Assembly: GCF_000281045.1 (NCBI RefSeq)
Contig: NW_008246093.1
Location: 282,759-345,793, forward strand
Direction of reading: 5' to 3'
Length of the DNA stretch: 63,035 bases
Source of the DNA: Saprolegnia diclina VS20
Taxonomy: Eukaryota; Oomycota; Saprolegniomycetes; Saprolegniales; Saprolegniaceae
Under the pieces are notes generated by a model. It worked only from the letters and a program-made list of their open reading frames with translations. It was not told the DNA's origin and did not search any database. Below are positions 33,554 through 45,148 of the stretch, one piece after another (position 1 is the stretch's first letter; every line of letters starts with the position of its first letter). Made by a program: the position numbers and the translations under genes.

Positions 33554-35170
33554 GGCAAAAGGCAAAGTGCAAACTGCAAGCCATGGCGACCGCCTGTCTT
33601 GCAACGTGTCCGCACCGGCCGTCACGCGTACGGATATCGTGTCGCACGCATACAGTGTAATGGAAGGCAAGCATGAAAGGGTTCAAAGGTTCGCACTGGG
33701 TGGGCCACCAGGACGCAGACAGGGCGTATAGTGTGTATGCACTGTCGCTGATGCCACAAAAGGTCGCCACGCACGCCGGCGTCGGTGGCACGGCCGATAA
33801 GAGCGCCGACCAGACGGCAATACACTGTATTGGCGCTGAGATTCTGCATGGACACGTCGTCTCGAGCATACAATCTTCAAGATATTTGGACACGCCATCG
33901 GCACACGAATCGGATAGATCGAGTAAACAACACTAAGCAACATTATTTTGGTATGATGGGTGCAGACGTCATTCGAGACGAGCACGGCTGCACCACGGTT
34001 CCACGAGGCTTGGAGAGTTTGTACACGTCGCTATGGATGCCTTTTGATATTTTAGTGTCGACGGGATGTATGTAGAGTAGCGTATCTGCTGTTGAAGGTG
34101 CTGAATCAAACTTCCCATCGTCCTGGCTGGATCGCTAGTTGTAAATAGTATATGCTCATTGTGATATAGTATTATCATACTATTGGAGTGGAGTCGAGAT
34201 CGCCAAACAGGATAACGTTTGTACTACGGCATTGGTACCACGGTGCAGAGCAGGCAGAAGCTTCTTGCGATCAATGAATATTGCGACGACACTACGAGTG
34301 TTCAATCCGACAGTCGTGCAATCCAGCAAATACGCTAGGACATATACTAACTAACTAAAACAGGACAGGAACAGCGTTGATGACGAGAGGTGCCTCGCGA
34401 CTTCCGTCGCGACGAACGTTGATTCTGCGTGGTGGTGTGACTTCAAGAACGCCACGCTGGCCATGTAAAATCTTTCTCTGTGGCTACCCGGCAACTCGAT
34501 AGTATCTGCTTTACCGCTGCGTGCTGCGTCGGTTTGTTCCATTCCCTTCGTTCTCCAACAGCACCCAACTAGAAATCTTGCGTCTTTGTCAACGTGTCCG
34601 TTTGTTGATGTCGCGATGACACTGGTGCAACTGCTTTCGATACTGGTCCAGCACATACATTGGCCGTGCAACCTCCTTGTTCAAGGGAATAGACAACTCC
34701 CTTGCCTTGTTGATGCGGGTGCCCCAGCTTGCGCCAACGAAACATTATTTTGCGATACGATCCACAACAGACAAGTTGTGGACTACCTCTACTAGTATGA
34801 TCTGCCTGTCAAGCTGGCACTTGGGGCAGCGAAGCACAAAGCAGAGGAACGAAGCTAAGAAGAGGAAGAGGAAGAAGAGGAGGCAAACGGGCAAGCGGGA
34901 AGCAAGCCAGAACGGAACCAAAACAGAAGTGAGGGACCGTGAGGTCCCCACGACCAATGGCCCGGAATGTATTCAGGACATTATGGGACATACAAACTAC
35001 GAGAGAGGTGGGCAAAACCTCCGAGTGGAGGGAAAAAGCCCTAGCCTCGGTGGGAAAACAGCCAATGAGGTGGGCTGGAGAAAACCACCAAACGGAAAAG
35101 CGACGAAGTTGTGTCATCTTCGTGTCGGCTGACGAGCCTCTGGAGGTGCTCTCCTGACACTGCCGACGAC
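33554..35170. other. Intergenic between CoA ligase copy 2 and relic
   Basis: Mostly structureless. A purine-rich AAG/GAG tract lies at about 34850-34885 and a TACTAGTA palindrome at 34790-34797. No gene was recognised. Confidence 0.45.
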
Positions 35171-35570
35171 TTACACATATTTTACCCGTTTTATCTTTAG
35201 AGATCGCGTCGTTGATGTCGACAAATGCATTTCGGGCTATGTGGTCATCGACAACTTTTCCACAAAAACGATAGATGAGTGCAAACGTTGCAATAACCCT
35301 TGTCCCGCCTTGCTCCACCCCGCGAATGCAACCGAGATCGAGGCCAGTGGGGTGTTGGCGTACTAGTATAACATGACATCTAAAAAGTCTGCGCGCGCTA
35401 GGGCTAGGGCTGGACCAAGGACCAATTTGATGGCCCATGCGCTCGCAAGGAATCGAGTACACGGCGAGAGCTCTGTCGTGTATGATTCGAACTTTGGTCT
35501 GTCCCAGCAGCCACCATGCGTCCTCTGGCACTCCCTCAGAAAGTTACTAGCTCGAATGTGCTTGTGATCC
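35171..35570 (-). pseudogene. Relic of a fourth CoA ligase copy
   Basis: On the minus strand, in the same orientation as the three intact genes, short blocks echo their sequence in order. YTTELSPC corresponds to [16 protein letters not shown] to [20 protein letters not shown] to [12 protein letters not shown], and FVDINDAISKDKTGKI to [13 protein letters not shown]. The blocks lie in more than one frame. The distance between the first two is about 30 codons instead of about 150, so a large deletion and several frame changes have occurred. GCIRG and KTGKI are the strongest points; TELSP alone would be weak. It most likely marks an older, dead duplicate of the tandem family. Confidence 0.6.
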
Positions 35571-35769
35571 AACCAATGTTTTCTTGTGCTACGACACAAA
35601 GTACAGCAGCTTGCTCGACGACGTGTGAAAGGCGCGTGCGAACAGGCACAACAAGTAGCAATGCCATTACTTGGAATGGCTTAATAGAAAGAACTGCTCA
35701 CATTTTGTTCCAAATGACATCATCCATTCGACAGTCATTCCACGACAACTAGCTACACTGACGTCTTCT

Positions 35770-37822
35770 CTAATATTGGGCCTGGAGCTCACGGCGGAGG
35801 ATCTTGCCCGTGGCACTCTTGGGAATTTCGGGCACAAACACCACTTGGCGAACCTTCTTGAAGGGTGCGACGCGCTCGGCCACGTACTCCATGAGTTCTT
35901 CGCCCGAGATGGTCTGACCGGGCTTGAGGACGACACAGGCCTTGGGGATTTCTTCGCCATCGGCGTTCTGACTACAACAATCATGAGCTCCTCGTCGACT
36001 TGATGGCTCTGAATCGTACCCGCGGATGCAACCGGCATCGGCGACCTTGGGGTGCGTCACGAGCACATCTTCAAGCTCGGCGGGGGCAATCTAGCACCAT
36101 AAAGTGTAAGGTCATCACTGTGTTTTCCGAGGTCGTACCTGGTGGCCCTTGTACTTGATGAGTTCCTTGAGGCGGTCCACGATAAACACGTGGCCTTCCT
36201 CGTCCACATAGCCCATGTCACCCGTGCGCACAAAGCCATCGGCCGTCAGCGTCGCCTACACGTTGTTGCCATATGAGATTGCAAGGTTCGTAACCCAGAT
36301 CTGTATGTACGTTGGTCGCTTCGTCATTGTCGAGGTAGCCGAGCATCGTCTGTGGGCCACGGTACCAGAGCTCGCCGACTTCACGGACACCAACGTCGCC
36401 TTCCTTGAAGGGGCACACGACGCGCAGCTCCGTGTTGGGAATCGTCGCACCAATCGAGCCCTACCCCTTGGCTATAAGATCTGATACTAAATCGTATCGA
36501 ACGTACATTCTTGGCGTTGTGGTCCTGCGAGTAGTTGGCGACGGGCGAGAGCTCGGTCATGCCGTACGCTTGCTTGACGGTGATACCAAGGCGCTCCTTG
36601 ATCGCGGCTTCGAGCCCTTCGCCCATGGGCGCGGCCGCCGAGACGAGCATTTTGGTGGCCGAGAGATCAAACTGGTCGACGAGCGGGTGCTTGGCGAGGA
36701 AGGCTGCGATCGGCGGCACAATGTGGTTGAGGCGGACTTCGTATCTTTGGAGGTTGCCAAGAAACGCCGGCGGATCAAACTTGGGCATGACGATTTGCGC
36801 TCCGCCTTGAAGCAGCGACACGTTCATGAGCATCGTGCCGTAAATGTGGAAATACGGCAGCACCGAGACCGTGTGGCCGGTGAGGTCGTCGAGCACCGAC
36901 GTCTGCATCGCGTTCGCGGCCAAGTTGAAGTACGACAGCTTGACGCCCTAGTGCCATCACAAAATATACGTTAGTGTTGTGAAGTTTCTAGTACCTTGGG
37001 CGGGCCCGTCGTGCCGCTCGAGAACGGGAGGTAGCTCACGTCCTTCTTGAGGTTGACCGCGACCTGCGACGGGTGCAAATTGCTCGTTTTGAGGAGCTCA
37101 CTAGTCAAAATGTGTGGTTGAGTATCAGAAGCAAGGAAGGCGACGTACTCGAACGACTGGTAGTGGGTCGAGGGTCCAATGCAAAACTGGCGGTCCATCG
37201 GGAGCGGGTAAAACTCCATGGCCTCCTTGGCCGCATCTTGCACCGCCGCGTGCGTGATGAGAAACTTGGCCTAGTCCGAGCACATTCTGTAAAATGCACT
37301 GTATCGAGCGAATGGAAGTAATACCTTGGCCGCCTTCATTTGGACGGCGAGTTCGGCGCCACGGAATTGCGGCGAGGCCGGCGACAGGATCGCACCAATC
37401 GCAGTTGCCGCTACGTATCGTGTTTGTGAGATGCTGCAGCTTTTGTTCAAACTCGTACCGTGAAAGATGATGGGATACTCGACGCAGTTGACGGCGTTGG
37501 TTGCAATGACCTAGTTGAAGTCGGAATTGAGAGGTGAAAGTGACGAGGAAAATGCACATACGTCGCCCTTCTGAACGCCCCGCTCGAGAAACGAGGCCGC
37601 GACCTTTTGCACGCTGGAAATGAACGTCCCGTACGTCATCTTCTCGTGCGTGAGGCCGCAAATGAGCGCCGTGCGGTCTTCGCGGCCCTTGGATGCGGTC
37701 TGGAGGAGCTCCCACGAGGTCTGGAGCGGCAGCTCGACGTCCGGGTGCGGCGACTTGAAGATGCGCGACGTCGCGGTCGAGAGGCTCCGGCGGGCAAGGC
37801 GGCGGGACGTGTGCGAAAGCAT
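35770..37822 (-). CDS. 4-coumarate-CoA ligase-like acyl-CoA synthetase, probably mitochondrial (copy 3)
   Basis: The start is the ATG at 37820-37822; the N-terminus [20 protein letters not shown] is a clear mitochondrial-type presequence. About ten exons. Motifs: [103 protein letters not shown] and [14 protein letters not shown], ending QAQY. The usual SGAAP is SAAAP here, a small change near the acyl pocket. The upstream, promoter-side position and full motif set suggest an active enzyme. With copies 1 and 2 it forms a head-to-tail array made by unequal crossing-over, of which the relic at 35171-35570 is a dead member. Confidence 0.91.
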
Positions 37823-40364
37823 GCTAAAAGGAAAGTGGGGCGTGTTGATGCAAAGATTAAGGTTCCCAAATTGCACTTGGCCACATGGCCATGTTGAAGC
37901 GACACCTAACGGCGCGCTCGTGATTGGTCGCTTCCAATTTATGAGCGAATTGATTGGCGGTTCCAATTGCGACGGGCCAATCACACAAGAAGCCAGGCTC
38001 GAGGGATCTCCCGCGCTGTCGAGTCAACACGCGTTTGCGTGCGTCATGAAAGTACCGAGCGCGGCGTCATCGTCGCCAACCGACTCGAAGAGCCGATGGC
38101 ACTGAACCAGGCTTCTGGAAGCTGGCGAGGTCGCCCCTCGCATGCGTTAGCGGCCGCGTCGTGCCACAAACGACGTGTCGATGACCGACCCACTCCACGA
38201 AGCTGCAACAAAAGTTGAGTGCGTGCAATGGGTGATGATGGTACGCATGCAGTTGCACATACTAGTACACGCCAGTCGCAGTGTACCGGTACCGGTAGCG
38301 CTATCAAGGCTAGCCACCCGAGCCGTGCGACTCAAGATGAAAACCATGCTGGAGCTACACTCCCTTGGTGCATCAACCGAGCCAAACCCATTTTGTTGCA
38401 CGTGCTGCTCGTGATCAGACGCTGGTTTACATCGACGATCAGTCGACACTTGCCGGCTGGATTCAAGGTCGTTTCTACCGTGATTGGTTCCGATGCTTGT
38501 TACGAGCCACGTCAGTCGGTCAGTCGCTGATCCACAGCGGCGTCGACAAGAATTCGTGTCCCTCCATCAGCATTAGCTATCAGCATTGGGCAAGAGAATG
38601 TAAGTTGACTCGATGAGCTCGTGGCTTGTGGGTTCTTCTTCGTGTCGCGAGGGAATTTCCCGTTGTCCGTCGTACAGGCTACCTCACCAAGAGTCCAGTT
38701 GGGCCTGCCAAATCACAGCTCGATGTGGTATGAATTAGAGGCTACGTTATTAATTCCCGCACCTTTGTGTTTTCTCGCAAGCAAACGAAAGCTTGGGACC
38801 CATTTTACGATGATGGCGCTCTTGCAATGCTTGTGCAGCGCTGGATCTTGGTGGCTGAGGTCACAACCGGTTATCCACTCTAGCCGGTTATCTTGTAACG
38901 GTTTTTCTGGCTAGCCGAAAGACGAACCGTACGACTGGCCGTAAGAATAACCGGATAAAGCTGCGTGCTGGTCGCTTCCAGAGTCGGCGCGCATTTTCGG
39001 TTGGCGCCATTTGCGCGCCAGGCGAGAGGTTCTGTGTCGGCGCAAGCTATTGGCACAACCTATGCACGCCGAGTAAAGGTTGCATCGTATGCACGCGCAG
39101 CGCAAGATGCGAATCGATAGCCTTGGGAGTCCTAAGACTTTTCGAGTACTTTGTTAGGACTCGGAAAGTCTGTCCACGGCCTCCCCTACTAGTAGCTCTT
39201 TCTATCCAGGCTCTCATGTGCTCTATCCCTCTGCATTGAAATGAATTCCTCTGGCGTTTTACGAGCCGCAAGTGCAGTGCAGATCCCACAGCGAGGCGTC
39301 GCGACTGATCTCGACGACGTCGTGCGTAGTGTTTGTTTGTCGTTGCTGTCTATCCTCCGATGCTCCTAGGTTGAGAGTACGCGCTTCGACCATGGTCGAT
39401 GCGTTTATCGTTGAGCGACCGACGACCAGATCGGGATCAGGACGATCTGAACCAACTTGAACCGTGCGACGGTTGACGTCATGCTATCAGGTCGCGAGCA
39501 ATGTTGGCGCGTCGTAGAGAAAGCTCTGGTTCGACCGATGTTTAGGCAAGCATCGCGCGCTGCTCAGATTCACTTGCCTCAAGATGCGCTCAAGCACGAG
39601 TGCATGCAATTGCTATACCAGCACCCAGATCGATCCTTGTGATGCGCACCTGACCGACGCCGCATCAGCACAGCCTCGGGCGACCTCCCGTGCCTCCTCC
39701 GAGGTGCTGTCTTACGATCGGTCCAACGTACCACGGTCGGAAAGACTGTGTTTTGACACCCAGCGCGCCTGATCTACGCCCATCAAGCCAACTCTCTTGC
39801 GCTCGTCCGTCGTGCTGCTGGAATCTGGGTGCGTCTGCCGGTTGCATGGTCGTTTTTCTGCATGGTCAGTTTATTGCCGGCTCCCGCCGCCTCCGAAGCA
39901 TCCGACGCCGCCCCAGACGACGTGCTGGCAACGGTGCCGGTGGCTAGTACTAGTATCGAAGAGGCATCCAACGTGTTTTGTACACGATGCTGCACTGGAC
40001 GTATTCATCAATTGCGTTTGCCACGGTACGGCAAGTGTATGCAAAGCCAGCTGCCACCCCCAGCTGCCACGTGGTGCGGCGCCGGACACCTCGCCATGCC
40101 CAGCAAGAGGGCCTCTACAGCGTTCAGATCACGCTTGACGGCTCGTTCTTGACGGTTGCGGGCAGATGGAGCTTCGTTCTTGTCGACGCGGCTAGCATTG
40201 GTGGTCGAGACGGCAATAAACCGACCGCGTTGGGTTGTCAGCCTTGATGCGTAATTGCGCGGTCGCGTCTAATAAGCTTACATCCGAGAACCTGATTCGG
40301 GTGGCTTGTCTTCGAGACGCGACTTGTTGAGCTCGACGGAGCACAAATCAGCATTCCACCGGAC
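37823..40364. other. Long intergenic stretch, no gene supported
   Basis: 2.5 kb separating the divergent ligase and START/FYVE arrays. It has three TACTAGTA palindromes (38260-38267, 39187-39194, 39948-39955). ORFs of up to about 110 residues were inspected and not supported. Confidence 0.45.
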
Positions 40365-41831
40365 ATGACTCGAAAGCACTACCCGCTGCAGACGAACGCG
40401 TTCCAGTGCCCTTCGCTGAGCGCCAAGGACGAGAGCCGGCTCATCCAGAGCGGCGAGCGCGCGCTGCGGCAGTTCCTCGACCGCATCCTCAACCACAACG
40501 ACGCCATCACGTGGACGTCGGCCGGCGACCAAAACGGTGTCCGCCTCCTCGAAGGCGCGTCGCCCACCTTTGCCAAAGGTACGTTTTGCCGTTGAAAAAC
40601 GATTGCATCTCAATCTGAATCTCAATGTAGGTCTAACGTGCCTTCGCGCCATCTCGCAAGTGAACGCGACGCTCGAGGAAGTCGCGCTTCTCCACGCCTT
40701 TGAGACGCGCGACAAGTGCTTCGAGTACATGCGTCATTACGCGAGCGACATTCTCGACATCATTCCGCTCTACAGCTTTGTGAAGCGGACGGCTGACCAC
40801 CCGCTGCGGCAAATGTACGTCAAGTGGGTCGCCGTCGAGAGCCCCGTGCCCATGATCAAGAACCGCGACTACCTCTACATTGAGGTACCAACTCCCGATC
40901 AACCTCCTGGATGCTAAATGTGGTGTAGGCGCAAAACGAGTTTGAAATGAGCAATGGTCGGCGCGGCTGGGCCTACTGCCAGTCGTCGCTGAACCTCGGG
41001 TGCTGCCCGTCCTTGGAGGCGACGAGCCTCAACTTGATCCGTGCGACGCTCGACCACACGGGCTGCGTCTTCTTGGAGTCCGAGACCCCGGGTGTCCTCG
41101 ACGTCATCTACCACATGTCGACGGACTTCAAGGGCGCGATTCCGCCATGGGTCATCAAGATGGCGCTCAAGCGCCGGGCGCGCAAGATCACGATGATCAA
41201 CGACTACGTGCACGGCCTCCGCCTCGCAACGCAGCCACTCCGGAGCAAGGACGACGTCAAGAAGACCGCAAAAGCCGCCAAGAACTGCACAATCTGCGCC
41301 AAATCGTTCCGCTTTCATCGGCAAAAGGCCTGCCAAGCGTGCAGCAACGCGGTGTGCACGAGCTGCAGCCACTCGTGGCGCGTCAACGGCGGCATCACAG
41401 GCCCGACGCGCGCACGCATCTGTACTTACTGCTCCGACAGCGTCCGCGACGGCCAATGGGAGCAGAGCATGCTCCACACGTGTCGCTCTGGCACATCCGA
41501 CTCGACAGGTGCGTGGACCAACTCGAGCAATGGCGTGCCTCGACACCCGTCGCCCAACACGGACAGCGGGCCACGGCCGATCCACTTGTACGACGACAGC
41601 GAGAACCGGTCGTTGCACCGCCGCCGGTCGTCGCAGCGACACGAGTCGGCCCCGCGCATCTCGCCGCCCAACAAGCCGACACCGTCGACGGCGCATAGCA
41701 GCAGCAGCGCCGCAGCCGGCAGTAGCAGCGAGCGCATGGACCTCTCGTACTTGAGCTGCTATGGTGTCGATGTCAAGCCCACGCGCGTCGCTTCAGAGCG
41801 ACCGCTGGCGCGAAGTGTTTTGGCCGATTAG
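40365..41831 (+). CDS. START-like domain plus FYVE-like zinc finger protein (copy 2)
   Basis: Three exons (40365-40578, 40631-40884, 40929-41831) give 456 residues. Residues 1-250 form the START-like lipid-binding domain: N-terminal FQCPSLSAKDESRL, then LEGASPTFAKG at the first junction, ATLEEVALLHAFETRDKC, YVKWVAVESPVPMIKNRDYLYIE at the second junction, SNGRRGWAYCQSS and GCVFLESETPGVLDVIYHMS. The finger (about 276-330) runs CTIC...CQAC...VCTSCSHSW...ICTYC; the canonical RHHCR is replaced by RQKAC, so PI3P binding is doubtful. The Ser/Pro-rich tail contains MDLSYLSCYG about 30 residues before the stop. It is the first member of the right-hand array. Confidence 0.9.
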
Positions 41832-42419
41832 TAGGCGTGTGCTGTGCATGTTATAAGCTATAAGTCTACCGTTGTGTCTTGCATGCTTCCGTTGCCAGCT
41901 CAGCCTGCCACGTCATCCAATCTATGCGTTGATTGGTGCAATCTCCAACGGCAATGTGGTGGGTCTCATCGCGCGGGACCAGGATGCGCAACGCATCAAC
42001 ACCGCACGAGAGTTGAGCAGTATGAGTAATAGTCCGCCCGTGGTAATATAGTAGAGTATGCAAGATACTCGCTGCGCAGAAGCAAGGGGAAAAATGAAAA
42101 CGCCTTTTTGCCGATCCCTCGCCGCTGAGCCGCCGCCGAATATGTACGTATATCATCGGACACGCGCCGAACGGCTGTGTTCTGTGGCCACGAACCCATT
42201 CGGTGTGGGTCACTGGGCACGAAGGGGCGTGGACACGTACGTGGGCGCTGCTCGACCCCCCATTAAAAACGCGTCCTCGTATGACCTGTGCAGGCCTTTC
42301 TCGAGAGGCGCAGTGAAGCCAAGCAATTCACGAAGTCATACCGAACAACACTTGGATAAATTATGATATAAATTGCAGACGGCATCACACTGAGACACGG
42401 AGCTAGATACGGCGCACAC
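41832..42419. other. Intergenic
   Basis: Convergent 3' region between copy 2 and the small minus-strand ORF; nothing recognised. Confidence 0.5.
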
Positions 42420-42707
42420 TTAGACGCGCTGATGGCCGTGATGGGGGCGGCGCGCCGTTGGCTGCTCGACGCTTTTTCGGAGGTCGGTGACGATGACGCT
42501 GAGGTTGTACCGGAACGCAGGGCGGTACTTGGGAAGCTTCATGCTGTCGTCGCTCGAGCTGCTCGTGGCCGTGCCGACCGACGACGCGTTCGAGTCGACC
42601 GTGCCGGTGCGGGAGATACGTCGCTTAGTGGGTCCTTGCTGCTTGGTGATGTCGCCCACCGCCTTGGAGTGCGCGTTGTGGAGGAGGTGGTTGTACGAGC
42701 CAAGCAT
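42420..42707 (-). CDS. Small protein A, paralogue of the ORF at 43448-43804
   Basis: An ORF of 95 residues from MLGSYNHLLHNAHSK. The middle is Ser/Thr-rich; the C-terminal part reads KYRPAFRYNLSVIVTDLRKSVE and then a His/Arg-rich end. The same arrangement (PYKPAFAFDLQTMLVQ...SVE) occurs at the same relative place in the ORF 0.75 kb away, which argues that both are genes. There is no membrane span or signal peptide. An upstream coding-like frame (about 42725-42870) may be an additional exon; I could not settle its junction. Function unknown. Confidence 0.55.
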   Translation of the reverse strand: MLGSYNHLLHNAHSKAVGDITKQQGPTKRRISRTGTVDSNASSVGTATSSSSDDSMKLPKYRPAFRYNLSVIVTDLRKSVEQPTARRPHHGHQRV

Positions 42708-43447
42708 CTTATTGCGCAGTAGTAAGTGTCGTATTCGAGGTGAATGGAAAAGTGAGGCTCTTGAAGTGGGTTGCGATTCCAGTTGCCGTGGGACAGGTCA
42801 ACGCCATCGAACGCAACCAGCCGTCGCGGGTGGTGCTCGGCCTTCCATTCTTTGCGACTCGAACTAATGTCAGATTCCATATCGCTCTCTGGCGTGTTCA
42901 CGCAGACCCGCCAGCTGGCAGCCACATTCCCGCCACAGCTTGCCACGACAGCTGGGTGCTCTCTTCGCCAAGTGCCTTCGGCTAAACAAGCTGGCTGGTC
43001 CTCTGCGCCATTTAACACTGCAAGACGCGCAAGATGGCGCGCTGGATTGATGAACGTGTCCGATGCTGCGTTCCATAGAAGTCCGTGCCGCGCTCTCTTC
43101 TACAGCGACCTCGGCATCCCAACACCATGCTTGGGTTGTTGCTGATACGGACGCAGACGACGGACGACGAGCTTGGAATGCTTGAAGGAATCTTAGCGCA
43201 GTGATCGTTGTCGGTCCACCCACGTCACGTACAGCACATTGGGGGTCGTGCGCGCGGCGGCGTCTAATTGTTGGCGAAACAGCGTGGGACTCGCAAGCGG
43301 GCAGACGCGGGTGCGTCCACGTCCATGCAGAGGGTTCTTTTCTTTAGTCCGCGCGCCAAGCGCATGGCACCTGTTCGAGTCAACGTCGAGTGTACAATTA
43401 CATAGGATTAGGTCGATTTTGCATCTTAAATACGAGAAAACGGCGAT
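42708..43447. other. Spacer between small paralogous ORFs
   Basis: May hold an upstream exon of the ORF at 42420-42707 (coding-like frame about 42725-42870, minus strand). Otherwise nothing was recognised. Confidence 0.4.
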
Positions 43448-43804
43448 TTAGTAGCGCTGCCGGGACGCAAACCGTGGCCGGTTGTACGCGGCGTCCACAT
43501 AGTCGCCGTAGACACGATGCGGCTTGGTCGTTGGCGTCGGCTTTGTCGGCTTTGGCACGGACGGCTCGACGCTGGCGGTCATTTGCACGAGCATCGTCTG
43601 CAGATCAAAGGCAAATGCGGGCTTGTAGGGCGGGGGCGGCGATGCGGACGTCGCAGTCTCGGCCGACGACCCTGAACTCGATCGGCGCGTCGGTTTGGTA
43701 ACGTACGCAGTGCTTGTGGCCGTCTTGTCGCCAGAATAGTCGGCGTAGAGCTTGGCGCGGTCGTACGCAAAGACGCCCGAGCTGCCTGACATGGTGAGCA
43801 TCAT
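43448..43804 (-). CDS. Small protein B, paralogue of the ORF at 42420-42707
   Basis: 118 residues from the Met-Met pair at 43799-43804 (MMLTMSGSSGVFAYDRAKLY). The centre is Ser/Thr-rich, followed by Pro-rich PPPPYKPAFAFDLQ, SVEPSVPKPTKPTP and a Tyr/Arg-rich end. It shares Y-[KR]-PAF, a following Leu and S-V-E with protein A. An open frame continues upstream to about 43942 without an ATG, so an upstream exon cannot be excluded. The Pro-rich linker and aromatic tail suggest an intrinsically disordered adaptor, but no function is assigned. Confidence 0.55.
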   Translation of the reverse strand: MMLTMSGSSGVFAYDRAKLYADYSGDKTATSTAYVTKPTRRSSSGSSAETATSASPPPPYKPAFAFDLQTMLVQMTASVEPSVPKPTKPTPTTKPHRVYGDYVDAAYNRPRFASRQRY

Positions 43805-45148
43805 CTTGACTCGTGGCGGGAAATTGAAAACTGCGAGAAAGGTGGCGTCGTCGAGATGGTACGTGGTTGGCGTGGACTCTGGGTGGCGTAACCAGCTTTT
43901 GGCGTCTGATCCTGCTGGCTTGTGTACCGTAGTAGGCACCACCCCTCGTATGTGTCCTACAGTGGGCGCGATCTAATCTATTGGACCATCGATCGTCGTG
44001 TAATCTGCTCTCGCGGCTACTCCTTGACCTCGTCACAATCAATAGCCAAGAAACGATCCACCAAGAAACTTGCTGTTTGCCATTTGCTGCACGCGCGATC
44101 AAGGCATCTGAGATCTGGTGGTGCTACAAGCCTCTCCAAAACGGGCTTGGCACGAGGACGCCGTCGAGCTCGTGTATTCGTGCGCCATAAACTGCGCCGC
44201 AGCAAAACGTTAGAAGGTTTTCGTACACGTGCGGGTAAGCTGTGCGGGTAATCGCTACGGACTGCGCGTGCGGGTACTACCCGCGAATGGGGATCGGGGT
44301 ACTGATGTCAACGTTGTCATCGGGAAGATATACCACAGTACCGGTGTGGATCAGGTGGTGCAGGGACAACTCAGTCTGTACAGCGTAGTGCATCGACGAA
44401 GCTTGCGTCGAACACAGACGCCGTGCTTTACCGTCGTCATTGACAGAGGCCAAATCAAAATAAGAGGTTAGCGAACGTTCGGCGGGGCGTCGGGGCGGCT
44501 TGGATTGCGGGTAGTTGTCGTGAGCGCGCCGACACAGATACCACCCGTGTATCTCGGCATACCCCGGCCGACGTACGTTTTCTGGTTACAAAAAGGCCGC
44601 AGCTGACCGAGATTGGTCGCACGGTCAGCGTAGACGCTGCTGGCCATTGACGTTGCAGCTATGATTTCTCAATCGGCGGGGCTTGTCCAACTCTTGATGA
44701 CCACGTCGGTCACACTTGCTTTTGATTGCCCATCTGAGATGGTCGCTCCGCGATCAAAATCGCGATGCTCTAGCACACCAATAAGGACCCGCGAGGCTCA
44801 TCCGACCGGCTCATTTGGCTGTGACGTGGCGCGTTCCAGATGTGTGGGTCCAGCATTGCGTCCAGAGACCATCGGTCGTCGGCCGTTTCAAAACGCTGCT
44901 GCCATGCACGCAGCCGCCTATCATTTGATATTGGATGCGCTAAGTGCTGTCGGTCGTTGCTGTCTACGTCCATTGCCAAGAAGAAGAAGAAGACGCCGTG
45001 GCGAGAGGCGGTACAAAGACACTCGCTGCGTGCTAGCGTCCGATTGGACATTCTCCGAACCTGTGGGTGCAATCACGGGTAAAAAATGGCGTGGGTGCAT
45101 TTTCTTGAAGCAGGACGACGATGAGCACGTATTCTCGAGTATTTCAGC
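43805..45148. other. Intergenic, no gene recognised
   Basis: Contains the promoter region of START/FYVE copy 3. The ORF spanning 44661-45389 is a shadow without recognisable content. Confidence 0.45.

Noticed and set aside
38365-38616. ORF with VYIDDQSTLAGWIQGRFY considered as an enzyme fragment
   Set aside because: No upstream or downstream continuation by splicing and no family motif.
39829-40152. ORF that looks like a small secreted Cys-containing protein
   Set aside because: It needs a GTG start or an internal Met that removes the hydrophobic leader; no splice structure or paralogue supports it.
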